A DNA stretch of 64,000 bases from Allobosea psychrotolerans (GCF_002917105.1 NZ_PQFZ01000004.1:62001-126000); one strand, 5' to 3'; shown: positions 41,718 to 51,737, counted from the stretch's first letter. Notes: generated from the sequence alone by a model not told the origin. A program made the numbers and translations.

Positions 41718-42164
41718 TCAGGTGCTCCCGTCGTCGTCCTCGGCCATCGCCTCGACCAACTCGACGACGCGCCGCCTGACGCGGTCGCTCTTGATCCGCA
41801 TCAGGGCCTTGGTCAGCTGCACGCCTTCGCTGGTCGTCAGGAAGTCGGAGACATAGGCCGTCGAGGCGGCGGCCGAGAAGCGGCCATCGGGCATGTCACC
41901 GGAAGGGGCGCCTTCGAAGAAGAAGGACACGTGCACGTCGAGCACCTTGGCGATCTGCTGCAGGCGGCTGGCACTTATGCGGTTGGTGCCTTTTTCGTAT
42001 TTCTGGATCTGCTGGAAGGTCAGGCCGAGCGCATCGCCGAGCCGCTCCTGGCTGACCTTCAAAAGCATCCTGCGCATGCGGACACGGCTTCCGACATGCT
42101 TGTCGATCGGATTTGGAATTTTTCTTTCGACCGGCGCGCCGAGTGCGGAGTTCTGAACGTTCAC
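41718..42164 (-). CDS. XRE family transcriptional regulator (PraR-like)
   Basis: 148 residues from GTG 42164 with a ggggaggtgcc site; no good ATG is in frame. The Cro/C1 helix-turn-helix spans about 20-80: VGSRVRMRRMLLKVSQERLGDALGLTFQQIQKYEKGTNRISASRLQQIAKVLDV. It is the well-known Rhizobiales type related to PraR/SinR-like regulators of biofilm and quorum sensing. The C-terminal half (FLTTSEGVQLTKALMRIKSDRVRRRVVELVEAMAE) is helical and probably dimerises. Monocistronic; targets unknown. Confidence 0.9.
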   Translation of the reverse strand: MNVQNSALGAPVERKIPNPIDKHVGSRVRMRRMLLKVSQERLGDALGLTFQQIQKYEKGTNRISASRLQQIAKVLDVHVSFFFEGAPSGDMPDGRFSAAASTAYVSDFLTTSEGVQLTKALMRIKSDRVRRRVVELVEAMAEDDDGST

Positions 42165-42285
42165 GCGGCACCTCCCCCGAAAGCTAGCCTCTATGCGACA
42201 GCTAGCACTGTGATGACCAACGGGACAGCCTACAAGCACGATAAAATTCGTTATTGTATAAAGTAGCTGCGTTCGCGCGCCGGGC

Positions 42286-43809
42286 TCAGCCGGGGATCGA
42301 GGTGTATTTGCCGTCGAGGCTGATCCAGATCGTCTTCGTCTGGAGATATTGGGCCATCGCCTCCGTGCCCTTGTCGCGCGCGAGCGAACCGGAGCGCTTA
42401 TAGCCGCCGAACGGCGTCTTCAGGTCGCCTTCGGTGAAGCCGTTGACCGCAATGGTGCCGCAGGCCAAGCGCCGCGCCATGAACAGGGCCCGGTCGATAT
42501 CCCTGGTGTAGACCGTCGCATGCAGCCCGTATTCGCTGCCATTGGCGACCGTGAGCGCCTGCTCGATGCCGTCGACCGGCATCACGCCGAGCACCGGCCC
42601 GAAAATCTCTTCCCGCGCGATCGTCATCCCCGGGGCAAGATCGGCGAAGACCGTCGGCCCCAGGAAGCTGCCCGGCGCATCGCTGTCGAAAGCTGAGCCC
42701 GAGAGCACCGCCCTCGCGCCTTCGCGATGGCCGCTCTCGACATGGTCGAGCACGCGGCGGCGATGCTCCCGGGTGATCAGCGGGCCGAGCTCGGTTGCGG
42801 GGTCGAGCGGTGCGCCGATGACGAGGGCCTTGGCGCGTGCGACGACGCGATCGAGGAACTCTTCCTGCCGTGACCGATCGACGATCTGGCGCATATTTGC
42901 CGAGCAGTTCTGGCCGCCATTCCAGAAGGCGGCCATGACTGCGTTGTCGATCATCTCAGGCGACAACTCGGCGTCGTCGAGGACGATGAAGGGGCTCTTG
43001 CCGCCCATTTCGAGCCCGATCGACTTCAGGTTGCTGTCGGCGGCGTAGCGCAGGAACAGCCGCCCGACCTCGGTCGAACCGGTGAATGAGACGGCGTCGA
43101 TATCGCCATGGCGGCCGATTGCCGCCCCGGCGGTTTCGCCCAGCCCCGGCAGGATGTTGAGCACGCCGGCGGGTATGCCGGCTTCCTCGGCGAGTTCGGC
43201 CAGCCGCAGGATCGATAGCGAGGTCTGCTCGGCTGGCTTGACGAGGACGGAGCAGCCGCTGGCCAAAGCCGGGGCCAGCTTCCAGGCGGCCATCAGCAAG
43301 GGGAAATTCCAGGGCAGCACCGCCGCCACGACGCCGATCGGCTCACGCACGATCATCGCGCAGGCCTGCTCGCCGGTCGGCGCGACCTTGCCGAAGCTCT
43401 TGTCGATCAGCTCGGCATACCACTGGAAGGTGTCGGGCACCTCGATCGCGATCTCATTCAGGCAGTCCCTGATCGGCTTGCCGCTGTCGAGGCTTTCGAG
43501 CACGGCGAGTTCGGTGCTGTTGGCGCGGATCAGCTCGGCGAAACGCAGCAGGACGGCCTTGCGCGCCTCGGGCGCGATGCGCGACCAGACGCCGCTCCTG
43601 AAGGCGCGCCGCGCGGCCGCCACAGCGCGGTCGACGTCCTCGGCCTGGCAATGGGCGACGGCCGCGAGAACCTGCCCAGTCGCCGGGTTGACCGTCTCGA
43701 TCACCGCGCCCGACTTCGCCGCGACGAAGCGGCCATCGATGAAGGCCTTGGTCGGAAGCGGGAGCCTGTCGGCGACGGCTTGGTAAAAGGCCGGGCTTTC
43801 ATGGATCAT
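42286..43809 (-). CDS. aldehyde dehydrogenase family protein (PuuC-like)
   Basis: 507 residues from ATG 43809, which follows a cggagatcgcc site and leaves 23 bp to the preceding gene. NAD-binding PWNFPLLMAAWKLAPALASG, catalytic Glu in LEMGGKSP, catalytic Cys in GGQNCSANMRQIV, and EEIFGPVLGVMPV. Closest in style to gamma-glutamyl-gamma-aminobutyraldehyde/aminoaldehyde dehydrogenases. Downstream of a DadA/PuuB-like amine oxidase and RidA in one operon, so it likely oxidises the aldehyde made by that oxidase. Confidence 0.93.
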   Translation of the reverse strand: MIHESPAFYQAVADRLPLPTKAFIDGRFVAAKSGAVIETVNPATGQVLAAVAHCQAEDVDRAVAAARRAFRSGVWSRIAPEARKAVLLRFAELIRANSTELAVLESLDSGKPIRDCLNEIAIEVPDTFQWYAELIDKSFGKVAPTGEQACAMIVREPIGVVAAVLPWNFPLLMAAWKLAPALASGCSVLVKPAEQTSLSILRLAELAEEAGIPAGVLNILPGLGETAGAAIGRHGDIDAVSFTGSTEVGRLFLRYAADSNLKSIGLEMGGKSPFIVLDDAELSPEMIDNAVMAAFWNGGQNCSANMRQIVDRSRQEEFLDRVVARAKALVIGAPLDPATELGPLITREHRRRVLDHVESGHREGARAVLSGSAFDSDAPGSFLGPTVFADLAPGMTIAREEIFGPVLGVMPVDGIEQALTVANGSEYGLHATVYTRDIDRALFMARRLACGTIAVNGFTEGDLKTPFGGYKRSGSLARDKGTEAMAQYLQTKTIWISLDGKYTSIPG

Positions 43810-43832
43810 GGCGATCTCCGTGCGGCGATTGG

Positions 43833-45188
43833 TCAAAGCGGCGCGTGCGGGCGCGAATAGGCGCCCTTGACGAAGCGATCGAGCGGGAACGGCAGGATCG
43901 CCTCACCGGCCTGTTCGCCCGCGGCAAGCCGGGCGACATGGCGGCCGACGGCGGGGCCGAGGCCGAAGCCGTGGCCCGAGAACCCGGTTGCGACGATCAG
44001 GCCGGGAACTGTCCGTGGCGCGTCGATGACGGGCAGCGCGTCCGGCAGCACATCGATCTGCCCGGCCCAGGATTTCACGATCCGGGCCTGGCCGGCGCCC
44101 TCGAACAGGCGCGCGAACAGCCCGGCCGTATCGGCGGCCCTTTGCGCATTGGCGGGAATCCGCGGGCGCCGCGGCGTGACCAGGCGCTCATGCTCCGGCA
44201 GGGCGATGCGGGCATGGACATCGTCGATGAAGGGGCGGCCGAGCCGCAGGGCGAAGCCTTTGCGGTGCCTGAGCAGTTCGGGCAGGAAATAGCCGGCGGC
44301 GCGCATCGAATCGAGCGTCACATCGATATCGGAGCTGGAATCGGCGGCGAGGATGCAGGAGCCGTCCGCCCGCTGGCGCAGGCCGAGCCCGAAGCCGCAG
44401 AAACAGGGCGCGCTCAATTCCGCCACGGGCGCGGTCAGCGAGACCGTGCTGCGGACGATCTGCTGCGGCAGCGTCAGGCCGAGCGGCTTGAGGAAGCGAT
44501 GCGCCTGCGCGCCCGCCGCGCAGACCACGGTCGCGCAGCCGATCAGCCCATGCTCGGTCAGTACGCCGGTGATGCGCCCGCCCGTCGTCTCGATGGCAAG
44601 CGCGCCGCAATCCTCCAGGATGAGGGCGCCCTTGTCCTCGGCGGCGCGTGCAAGCGCCAGCGTCGCCAGCGCTGGCTCGGCTTGTCCGTCCGAGGCCGTG
44701 AAGAGCGCGCCGGGAACCTTGCTCGCGAGCGCCGGCAGCAAGTCGCGGGCCTCGTCGCAATTCAGCATCCGCGCATCCCTGGCGATCTCCCTGGTCGCCG
44801 CCTGCCACTGCGCGAAGGTCTCATACTCAGCCTCGTTCTCGGCGACGAAGACGCAGCCGCTGCGGCGCCAGCCGATCTCGCGGCCAAGCTCCCGTTCCAG
44901 CGTCGGCCAGATCGAGAGCGCCTCGACCGCCAGCGGCAATTCGGCCGGGTCGCGGTATTGCGTACGCACGAAGCCCCAATTGCGGCCCGACTGCTGGGAA
45001 GCGATCTTGTCGCGCTCGACCAGCGCGACGCTCAGGCCCTTCCGCGACAATTCATAGGCGCAGGACGCCCCGACGATGCCACCGCCGATGATGACGGCAT
45101 CGACCCGATGGGGAAAGGCGCAGGGCCGCGGCCCGATCTGCGCGATCACATCGTCGGGCACATGCGAATAGAGACTAAGCGCCGGCAT
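43833..45188 (-). CDS. DadA/PuuB-like FAD-dependent amine or amino acid oxidase
   Basis: 451 residues. The FAD dinucleotide motif is VDAVIIGGGIVGASCAYELSRKGLSVALVER, slightly internal after about 28 residues, followed by SQQSGRNWGFVRTQ; the C-terminal FAD contact is VPGLIVATGFSGHGFGLGPAVG. Members deaminate D-amino acids, glycine-type secondary amines or gamma-glutamyl-putrescine, giving an imine. The neighbouring RidA (imine hydrolysis) overlaps its start by 14 bp, and the aldehyde dehydrogenase follows, consistent with amine catabolism. Confidence 0.9.
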   Translation of the reverse strand: MPALSLYSHVPDDVIAQIGPRPCAFPHRVDAVIIGGGIVGASCAYELSRKGLSVALVERDKIASQQSGRNWGFVRTQYRDPAELPLAVEALSIWPTLERELGREIGWRRSGCVFVAENEAEYETFAQWQAATREIARDARMLNCDEARDLLPALASKVPGALFTASDGQAEPALATLALARAAEDKGALILEDCGALAIETTGGRITGVLTEHGLIGCATVVCAAGAQAHRFLKPLGLTLPQQIVRSTVSLTAPVAELSAPCFCGFGLGLRQRADGSCILAADSSSDIDVTLDSMRAAGYFLPELLRHRKGFALRLGRPFIDDVHARIALPEHERLVTPRRPRIPANAQRAADTAGLFARLFEGAGQARIVKSWAGQIDVLPDALPVIDAPRTVPGLIVATGFSGHGFGLGPAVGRHVARLAAGEQAGEAILPFPLDRFVKGAYSRPHAPL

Positions 45189-45606
45189 CGCTGACGGCGT
45201 CCATGTCCATCTCGACGACGATCGCCGGGTCGAACAGCCCGGCCTCGACCGTGGTGCAGGCTGGGTCGATGCCGCGGAAGGTCTCGGCGAAGACCGCCAT
45301 CACGGTCTCGTAGTGTTCCGCACCGGAGATATACATCCGCACGCGTACGACGTCAGTCAGGCTCGCACCGGCCTGGGCGAAGGCCGTCGCTGCATTCGTG
45401 AAAAGCTGCAGCGTCTGTTCGCGTGCGCCTGCCGGCAGCGTGCTCGTCGCATAGTCGTAGCCGGTCGTGCCGGAGAGCATGATATGCGGCCCGACCACCA
45501 CCGCGCGGCTGTAGCTGTAGCGCCGCTCGAATTCGCTGCCGGACGAGATCCGGCGGCGGCCGCTTGGGGCGGTCTTCGAATGTGGGGCGGTCTTCAAATC
45601 GGGCAT
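45175..45606 (-). CDS. RidA family protein (reactive imine deaminase)
   Basis: 143 residues, a little longer than the usual 130 owing to a basic N-terminus (KTAPHSKTAPSGRRR). The YjgF/YER057c/UK114 fold reads YSRAVVVGPHIMLSGTTGYD, QTLQLFTNAATAFAQAGASLTDVVRVRMYI and ACTTVEAGLFDPAIVVEMDMDAV. The conserved Arg near the C-terminus of true RidA (RxxVEV) is not obvious, so it may be a non-deaminating subgroup. First gene of the minus-strand operon with the amine oxidase and aldehyde dehydrogenase. Confidence 0.92.
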   Translation of the reverse strand: MPDLKTAPHSKTAPSGRRRISSGSEFERRYSYSRAVVVGPHIMLSGTTGYDYATSTLPAGAREQTLQLFTNAATAFAQAGASLTDVVRVRMYISGAEHYETVMAVFAETFRGIDPACTTVEAGLFDPAIVVEMDMDAVSDAGA

Positions 45607-45884
45607 GGTCGCTATCCGCCTATCCGTGAGGGTCGTATGGCCTCAGGGATCACGCCGGATGCCGGCCGTGTCGATTTCAATAATTGGAGGCGGGGGCCGA
45701 GGAATTCGGGGGCTGGCCTCGGTTTTTGCGCGGTCGGCTTCGATTAATTGTCATCGACAACGAGTGGGGGCGGTGACCTCCTTGCGGCATGGCGAGCCGG
45801 CTGCGCCGACAGGCCGCCCTGCCGGGGAGGCAGGTCGTGCCGCGAGAAAAGCAGGCTGCGCCACGAGAAAGGTTGAGAAGCGAG

Positions 45885-47024
45885 ATGCAGGCGGATGTCA
45901 TCATCATCGGAGGAGGGATCGCCGGCGCGTCCGCCGCCTATTTCCTGTCCGGTCAAGGCTCTGTCGTCCTGATCGAGCGCGAGGCGCATTTCGGCTATCA
46001 CAGCTCCGGCCGCACTGCGGCGCAGTTCACCGTCGGCATCAGCGCCGGCACGATGCGGCGCCTGGCCCAGGCGAGCCGCGCTTTCCTGGAAAGCCCGCCG
46101 CCCGGCTTCGCCGAGGAGCGCATCCTGACGCCGCGCGGTTGCCTGACCGTCGCCCGGGCCCGGCAGGAGCAGTCCCTCTGGCGCCTGCACGACAATCTGG
46201 TCTCGGTCGGAGCCCGGGCGCAGCATCTCGACCGGGCCGGGGCGCTGGCTCTGTTCCCGGCCCTGGTCGCCGAGCATGTCGATGCCGGAATCTATGAGCC
46301 CGACGCGATGGATATCGACGTCAACACGCTGCTCCAGGGCTATCTGCGCGGCGCCAAGGCCAGGGGCGCGCAATTGCTCGCCGGCGCCAACATCGCCGCG
46401 ATCGAGCGCAAGGGAGGCCAATGGCTGGTCTCGCTCGATGGCCAGCAGCTGCACGCGCCGCTCCTGCTCAATGCGGCGGGCGCCTGGGTCGATCAGGTTG
46501 CAGGGCTCGCCGGGGTGGCGCCGCTCGGCGTCGTCCCGCACCGCCGCACTGCCTTCACCTTCGCCTCGCCCGCAGGTCTCGGCACGGCGGCCTGGCCCCA
46601 TGTCAGCAATGTCGACTACCGCTGGTATGTGAAGCCCGAGACCGGCTGCCTGATGGGCAGCCTCGCCGATTCGGTCGCAACCGAGCCGGGCGATGTCCAC
46701 CCCGAGGATATCGACGTCGCACAGGCGATCTACAATATCGAGCAGGACACCAGCTTCAGGGTCGGGCGTCCGCTCAGCCAATGGGCGGGCCTGCGCAATT
46801 TCACCGCCGACAAGAACCCTGTCGCGGGGGCTCGCGCCGCCGACGCCGAGGGCTTCTTCTGGCTCGCCGGGCAGGGCGGTTGCGGCATCCTGACCTCGCC
46901 GGCCATGGGGCAGGCGATCGCAGCAATCATGTTCGGTCGGGATCTGCCGGAGGGGCTGCGCGCGCTCGGTGTGTCCACTGCGGATCTGTCGCCGCAGCGG
47001 GAGACGCTGCGCCCCGCTGCCTGA
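45885..47024 (+). CDS. FAD-dependent oxidoreductase (DAO family, D-amino acid/glycine oxidase-like)
   Basis: 379 residues from ATG 45885 after gagaagcgag; the frame upstream is Arg-rich non-coding sequence. DADVIIIGGGIAGASAAYFLS-type start (here QADVIIIGGGIAGASAAY), SSGRTAAQFTVGI, DAMDIDVNTLLQGYLRGAKARG and the C-terminal FFWLAGQGGCGILTSPAMGQAIA. It probably oxidises an amine or amino acid to an imine. Divergent from the RidA operon and 62 bp upstream of a dipeptide-type ABC importer, so the import and oxidation of the same substrate is plausible. Confidence 0.9.
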   Translation: MQADVIIIGGGIAGASAAYFLSGQGSVVLIEREAHFGYHSSGRTAAQFTVGISAGTMRRLAQASRAFLESPPPGFAEERILTPRGCLTVARARQEQSLWRLHDNLVSVGARAQHLDRAGALALFPALVAEHVDAGIYEPDAMDIDVNTLLQGYLRGAKARGAQLLAGANIAAIERKGGQWLVSLDGQQLHAPLLLNAAGAWVDQVAGLAGVAPLGVVPHRRTAFTFASPAGLGTAAWPHVSNVDYRWYVKPETGCLMGSLADSVATEPGDVHPEDIDVAQAIYNIEQDTSFRVGRPLSQWAGLRNFTADKNPVAGARAADAEGFFWLAGQGGCGILTSPAMGQAIAAIMFGRDLPEGLRALGVSTADLSPQRETLRPAA

Positions 47025-47086
47025 GCGCTGCGCTCAATCATCGTCGAGGCTGAACACAGCCCGTTCAACACAAGGGGATAAAGACC

Positions 47087-48745
47087 ATGGCCAGCAGGAA
47101 TTCGGACGTCGCGAGCCCGACGCGGCGGGGAGTGATCGCGCTCGGCGCGGGAGCGGCACTCGGGCTCGGGCGCGCCACATCGGGTTTCGCCCAGGCGCGC
47201 CCACCCGCAGGCCCGCGCGGCCAGGTCGTCGCCGGCATCTCGCAGGAGCCGACCGTCTTCAACCCGCTGATGCCCGGCAGCGAGGTCGATCAGGGCGTCT
47301 GGTGGCAGGTCTTCAGCCCGCTCTGGTACATCGACCCCCAGGGCAAGCTGGTCGCCGATCTCGCCCGCGAGGTGCCCTCGCTTGGGAATGGCGGTCTGTC
47401 AGCCGACGGATTGGTCTGGAAGGTCAAGCTGCGCAGCGACGCGAAATGGCATGACGGCACGCCGTTTACGGCCGAGGACGTCAAATACACGCTCGATCTG
47501 ATCAACAATCCCGGCTTCCGTGTCCGCAACCGCGTCGGCCACGGCCTCGTCCGGGACATCAGCATCGTCGCGCCCGACGAGATCCATTGGCGCATGGAAA
47601 GCCCCTATTCGCCCTATCTCTCGATCCTGGCGCTGACCTTCATCGTGCCCAGGCACATCCTGGAGAAGGCGAGCGATCCCAACACCGCACCCTTCAACAG
47701 CGCGCCGGTCGGTACCGGTCCCTTCCGTTGGGGCGAGCGGGTGGCGGGCGACCATATCCTGCTGCAGGCGAACCCCGCCTATCACGGGCAAGGCCCGCAT
47801 CTCGAACGCGTCGTCTTCAAATACATCCCCGATCTGACGATGCTCTACACGCAGTTCCGCACCGGGCAGGTCGATTATCTCGGGCTGTCCGGTATCTCGG
47901 CGCATTTCGTGAGGGAGGCGCAAGGCCTGCGCGGCCGCAAGGTCTCGCTCTCGCCGACAGCCTTCGTCGAGCATATCGCGCTTAATCTCGAATACGGCCC
48001 CTTCACCGAGAAGGCGGTGCGCGAGGCGCTCTATCTCGCGATGAACAAGCAGGCGCGCATCGATGCGCTCTACTACGGCCTGCCGGTGCCGACGGAATCC
48101 TTCCTGCCGCAGCAATCCTGGGCCTATGCCGACACGCTGCCGGTCCATCGCCACGACCCCGCCAAGGCGAAAGCGCTGCTCGACGCGGCAGGCTGGGTGC
48201 GCGGCTCGGACGGCATCCGCGCCAAGGGTGGCGTCAGGCTCGAATTCACCAATTCCACGACCGTCGGCAATCCCGGCCGCGAACAGTCCCAGCAATTGCT
48301 GGCGCAGGATTGGCAGGCCGTCGGCGCGGCCATGCGCATCAGCAACATGCCCGCTGCGGTGATCTGGGGCGAGTTCTGGCAGAAGTCGAAATTCCAGTCG
48401 GTGATGGTCGGTTCGAACTTCATGCAGGGCAGCGACCCCGACGTGACGCCGCGCTTCAGCAGCAAGGCCATTCCCGCCAAGGGCGGCAGCGGCCTCAATA
48501 CCTGCCAGTTCCAGAACGCCGAAGTCGACACGCTCCTGGCGCAGGGCGCGACGCAGTTCGACCAGGCGGCGCGCAAGGCCACCTATGGCCGCATCCAGCA
48601 GATCATCCGCGACGATCTCGCTCTGCTGCCGATCTACCAGACCGTGATGGCGGAGGGGCTCAAGGACGGTCTGCAGGGCTTCGCCTCCAACATCAACTGC
48701 TCGTCGAACTGCTGGAACATGCGGTCTTGGTACTGGGCCTCGTGA
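47087..48745 (+). CDS. dipeptide-type ABC transporter substrate-binding protein
   Basis: 552 residues. The N-terminus TRRGVIALGAGAALGLGRA is a twin-arginine-like signal, with cleavage near SGFAQA. Family 5 solute-binding protein: ISQEPTVFNPLM, LRSDAKWHDGTPFTAEDVKYTLDLI, FNSAPVGTGPFRW and YYGLPVPTESFLP. Such proteins deliver peptides, opines or similar amines to a DppBC-type channel. The two permease genes follow at 18 and 3 bp, but no ATPase gene is linked. Confidence 0.94.
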   Translation: MASRNSDVASPTRRGVIALGAGAALGLGRATSGFAQARPPAGPRGQVVAGISQEPTVFNPLMPGSEVDQGVWWQVFSPLWYIDPQGKLVADLAREVPSLGNGGLSADGLVWKVKLRSDAKWHDGTPFTAEDVKYTLDLINNPGFRVRNRVGHGLVRDISIVAPDEIHWRMESPYSPYLSILALTFIVPRHILEKASDPNTAPFNSAPVGTGPFRWGERVAGDHILLQANPAYHGQGPHLERVVFKYIPDLTMLYTQFRTGQVDYLGLSGISAHFVREAQGLRGRKVSLSPTAFVEHIALNLEYGPFTEKAVREALYLAMNKQARIDALYYGLPVPTESFLPQQSWAYADTLPVHRHDPAKAKALLDAAGWVRGSDGIRAKGGVRLEFTNSTTVGNPGREQSQQLLAQDWQAVGAAMRISNMPAAVIWGEFWQKSKFQSVMVGSNFMQGSDPDVTPRFSSKAIPAKGGSGLNTCQFQNAEVDTLLAQGATQFDQAARKATYGRIQQIIRDDLALLPIYQTVMAEGLKDGLQGFASNINCSSNCWNMRSWYWAS

Positions 48746-48763
48746 TGCTGCGGGCGCGCTGAG

Positions 48764-49714
48764 ATGGGGCGTTATCTCCTGCAGCGCCTGGGGCAGTGCC
48801 TGCTGCTCCTGGCGCTGGTCTCGATGATCGGCTTCGCGATCCTGCACCTGGCACCGGGCGGGCCCTTGTCGCAATTCGCGCTCTCCTCGCAGATGTCGCA
48901 GGAGGATCTCGATCGGATCACCCGCCAGCTCGGGCTCGACCGGCCGCTACCAGCGCAATATCTCGATTGGCTCTGGCGAATGCTGCGCGGCGATTGGGGT
49001 TTGTCCTTTCGCGACGGCGCTCCCGTCTCCGCCGTCATCGGTTCGCATCTGCGCGCGACTTTCGAGCTCATGGCCGTCTCGACCGTGATCGCGATCGGGC
49101 TCGGCTGCTGGATCGGCATCCTCGGCGCGACCAGGCGCTATTCCCTGTTCGACACGCTGGCGACGATCGGCGCCATGGTCGCGCTCTCGATCCCGACCTT
49201 CTGGTTCGGGCTGATCGCGATCTATCTCTTCTCCGTCCAGCTCGGCTGGCTGCCGGCCGGCAACCGCCAGACGATCGGGGACGGCTCGCCGCTCGATCTC
49301 CTGCACCATCTCATCGCGCCGGCCCTGGTGCTGGCGCTGGTCGAGACCGCGATCTGGGCCCGCTTCATGCGCTCGGCCATGCTGGAGGTGATCGGCCAGG
49401 ACTATATCCGCACCGCGCGCGCCAAGGGCCTGCCGGAGCGCCAGGTGCTGCGCGGCCATGCGACGCGCAACGCGCTCTTGCCGATGATCACGTTGGCGGG
49501 GCTGCAATTCCCGACCTTGCTCGGCGGCGCGCTGGTGACCGAGACCGTCTTCACCTGGCCGGGCATGGGCCGGCTCTTCCTCGATTCCATCGAGTACCGC
49601 GATTACCCGGTCGTGATGGGCATCCTGATGTTTTCCGCCGTCATGGTGCTGCTCGGCTCGCTCTTGGCCGACATGCTCTATGCCGTCGCCGACCCGCGCA
49701 TCCGGATGGGCTGA
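48764..49714 (+). CDS. dipeptide-type ABC transporter permease (DppB type)
   Basis: 316 residues with six membrane helices. The start YLLQRLGQCLLLLALVSMIGFAILHLAPGGP is diagnostic of DppB/OppB proteins, as are LGLDRPLPAQYLDWLWRMLRGDWGLSF and the cytoplasmic loop QDYIRTARAKGLPERQVLRGHATRNALLP. It partners the DppC-type permease 3 bp downstream. Confidence 0.95.
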   Translation: MGRYLLQRLGQCLLLLALVSMIGFAILHLAPGGPLSQFALSSQMSQEDLDRITRQLGLDRPLPAQYLDWLWRMLRGDWGLSFRDGAPVSAVIGSHLRATFELMAVSTVIAIGLGCWIGILGATRRYSLFDTLATIGAMVALSIPTFWFGLIAIYLFSVQLGWLPAGNRQTIGDGSPLDLLHHLIAPALVLALVETAIWARFMRSAMLEVIGQDYIRTARAKGLPERQVLRGHATRNALLPMITLAGLQFPTLLGGALVTETVFTWPGMGRLFLDSIEYRDYPVVMGILMFSAVMVLLGSLLADMLYAVADPRIRMG

Positions 49715-49717
49715 ATC

Positions 49718-50608
49718 ATGGCGACCATGCAAACGCTGCTCGACGACACCGCCCTGGCGCCGCCGCCTGCCGAGAACGCCGCCTGGCGCCGCTTCCGCCG
49801 GCACAAGCTCGCCATGGCCGGGGCGGTGACGATCATCCTGCTGTTCCTGGGTTCCTTCTTCGGCCCCTATCTCCTGCCTTTCGACGACACCCGCATCGAC
49901 GTGATGCATCGCTTCGCCTGGCCGCTCTCGGGCGCGCATTGGCTGGGCACCGACGAACTCGGCCGCGATATCCTCGCGCGCCTGATGATGGGCGGGCGCA
50001 TCTCGCTCTCCATCGGCTTTATGGCGATGGTGATCGCCGTGGTCGCCGGCACCACGATCGGGACGGTCGCCGGATATTACGGCGGCATCATCGGTTCGCT
50101 CCTGATGCGCTTCGTCGATGCGGTCTTGTGCTTCCCGACGATCTTCCTGCTGCTGGCGCTGGCGGCGCTGGTCGAGCCCAGCCTGGTCTCGATGACGCTG
50201 CTCGTCGCCGCGACGGCCTGGATGAACGTCGCCCGCATCGTCGAGGGCCAGATCCGCTCGCTGCGCGAGCAGGATTACGCGGTCGCGGCCAAGGCCATGG
50301 GCGCCTCCGATTGGCGCGTCATGCTCCGCTCGCTGCTGCCCAATGCGATGGCGGCGATCGTGGTCGCGGCCACGCTCAACGTCGCCAAGGCGATCCTGCT
50401 CGAATCCTATGTCAGCTTCCTCGGCTATGGCATCCAGCCGCCGGTGGCGAGCTGGGGCAACATGCTCAACAACGCCCAGATCTACCTGACCAGCGCGCCC
50501 TGGCTTGCAATCCTGCCGGGGCTGGCGATCACGCTCGCCGTCACCAGCTTCAACTTCGTCGGCGACGGGCTGCGTGATGCGCTCGACCCGCGCATGGACA
50601 TCCGATGA
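49718..50608 (+). CDS. dipeptide-type ABC transporter permease (DppC type)
   Basis: 296 residues. N-terminal helix RRHKLAMAGAVTIILLFLGSFFGPYLLP, then HWLGTDELGRDILARLMMGGRISLSIGF, the DppC signature, and the coupling loop EQDYAVAAKAMGASDWRVMLRSLLPNAM. The end NFVGDGLRDALDPRMD is typical. An ATPase gene would usually follow, but a LysR gene comes next. Confidence 0.95.
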   Translation: MATMQTLLDDTALAPPPAENAAWRRFRRHKLAMAGAVTIILLFLGSFFGPYLLPFDDTRIDVMHRFAWPLSGAHWLGTDELGRDILARLMMGGRISLSIGFMAMVIAVVAGTTIGTVAGYYGGIIGSLLMRFVDAVLCFPTIFLLLALAALVEPSLVSMTLLVAATAWMNVARIVEGQIRSLREQDYAVAAKAMGASDWRVMLRSLLPNAMAAIVVAATLNVAKAILLESYVSFLGYGIQPPVASWGNMLNNAQIYLTSAPWLAILPGLAITLAVTSFNFVGDGLRDALDPRMDIR

Positions 50609-50695
50609 GCGGGCTGGCCCCTGCGGCGCGTCGATGGCGAGACAAAAGCCGGCTCGTCATGCGATGTTGCGGCGCCTGAAAGGCTGGAAACCGTC

Positions 50696-51598
50696 ATGAC
50701 ACGCCGTCTGCCATCATTGAACGCCCTGCGCTGCTTCGAGGTCGTCGCGGCCCAGCTCAGCATCAAGAAGGCGGCCTTGTCCCTGCATGTCAGCGAAAGC
50801 GCGGTCAGCCGCCAGGTGCGCATCCTGGAGGAGCAGCTCGGCACGCCGCTCTTCATCCGCACCCATAACGGCCTCGAGATCACCGATGCCGGCCAGCGCC
50901 TCGCCATGGGCGTCAAGGAGGCCTTCGACCACATCGCCCGCGCCGTCGATCCCTTCCAGAGCGACCGCGACGCGGTGACGATCAAGGTGCTGCCGACCTT
51001 CGCCCTGCGCTGGCTCTTCCCGCGCCTGCGCGCCTTCCAGGCCCAGCATCCGCTGATCAAGGTCAATGTCCAGACCCGCCTCAACGACATGACGCTGAAC
51101 GACACCGACGCCGATCTCGGCATCCGCTACGGCATCGGCAACTGGCCGCAGGACTGCGCCACGGAGCTTTATCCGGAATGGATCCTGCCGGTCTGCGCGC
51201 CGGGCTATCTGTCGGGCAGCGATTGCCCCGACGGTGATCTCGAGCGGGCGACGCTGCTGCACCCGCTGCCCGACAGGCAGGACTGGCTGACCTGGTCGGA
51301 GAAGGCCGGATACCCGCTGGACACGCGCAAGGGGCTCGATTTCGACGCCCTCGACATGGCGCTCAGCGCAGCCGAGGCCGGGCTTGGCGTCGCGATGACG
51401 GATGTCGTGCTCGCCCATGAGGCGCTCGAGACCGGCCGGCTCGTCGCACCCATGCGCAAGGCGGTGCCGACGGGGGCGTCCTACTATCTCGTGCGCCCGC
51501 CGGATATGCGCCGGCGGCGGCAGGTCAAACTGCTCGACGAGTGGATCTGCGACGAGATCGGCGCGGCGCGCGACACCGTCCGCCTCTACATGCAATGA
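50696..51598 (+). CDS. LysR family transcriptional regulator (GcvA-like)
   Basis: 300 residues. The start PSLNALRCFEVVAAQLSIKKAALSLHVSESAVSRQVRILEEQLGTPLFIR is the GcvA-type helix-turn-helix. The effector domain has TIKVLPTFALRWLFPRLRAFQAQHP and DLGIRYGIGNWP, both characteristic. It lies 87 bp downstream of the DppC-type gene in the same direction and upstream of the serine hydrolase, so it probably controls this transporter or the hydrolases around it. Confidence 0.93.
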   Translation: MTRRLPSLNALRCFEVVAAQLSIKKAALSLHVSESAVSRQVRILEEQLGTPLFIRTHNGLEITDAGQRLAMGVKEAFDHIARAVDPFQSDRDAVTIKVLPTFALRWLFPRLRAFQAQHPLIKVNVQTRLNDMTLNDTDADLGIRYGIGNWPQDCATELYPEWILPVCAPGYLSGSDCPDGDLERATLLHPLPDRQDWLTWSEKAGYPLDTRKGLDFDALDMALSAAEAGLGVAMTDVVLAHEALETGRLVAPMRKAVPTGASYYLVRPPDMRRRRQVKLLDEWICDEIGAARDTVRLYMQ

Positions 51599-51737
51599 GC
51601 CTCGATGCGGTGACGCCGGCCCGCCCCAGCTTTTCCGCTGCGGGGCTGCGATTATTGACATCGACAGTGCAGCCTCCTTCCGGTCTCTGTGACGCCGACG
51701 GTGCCCGGATGCGCCTGCCGCGCTCTCGGGCCATTTC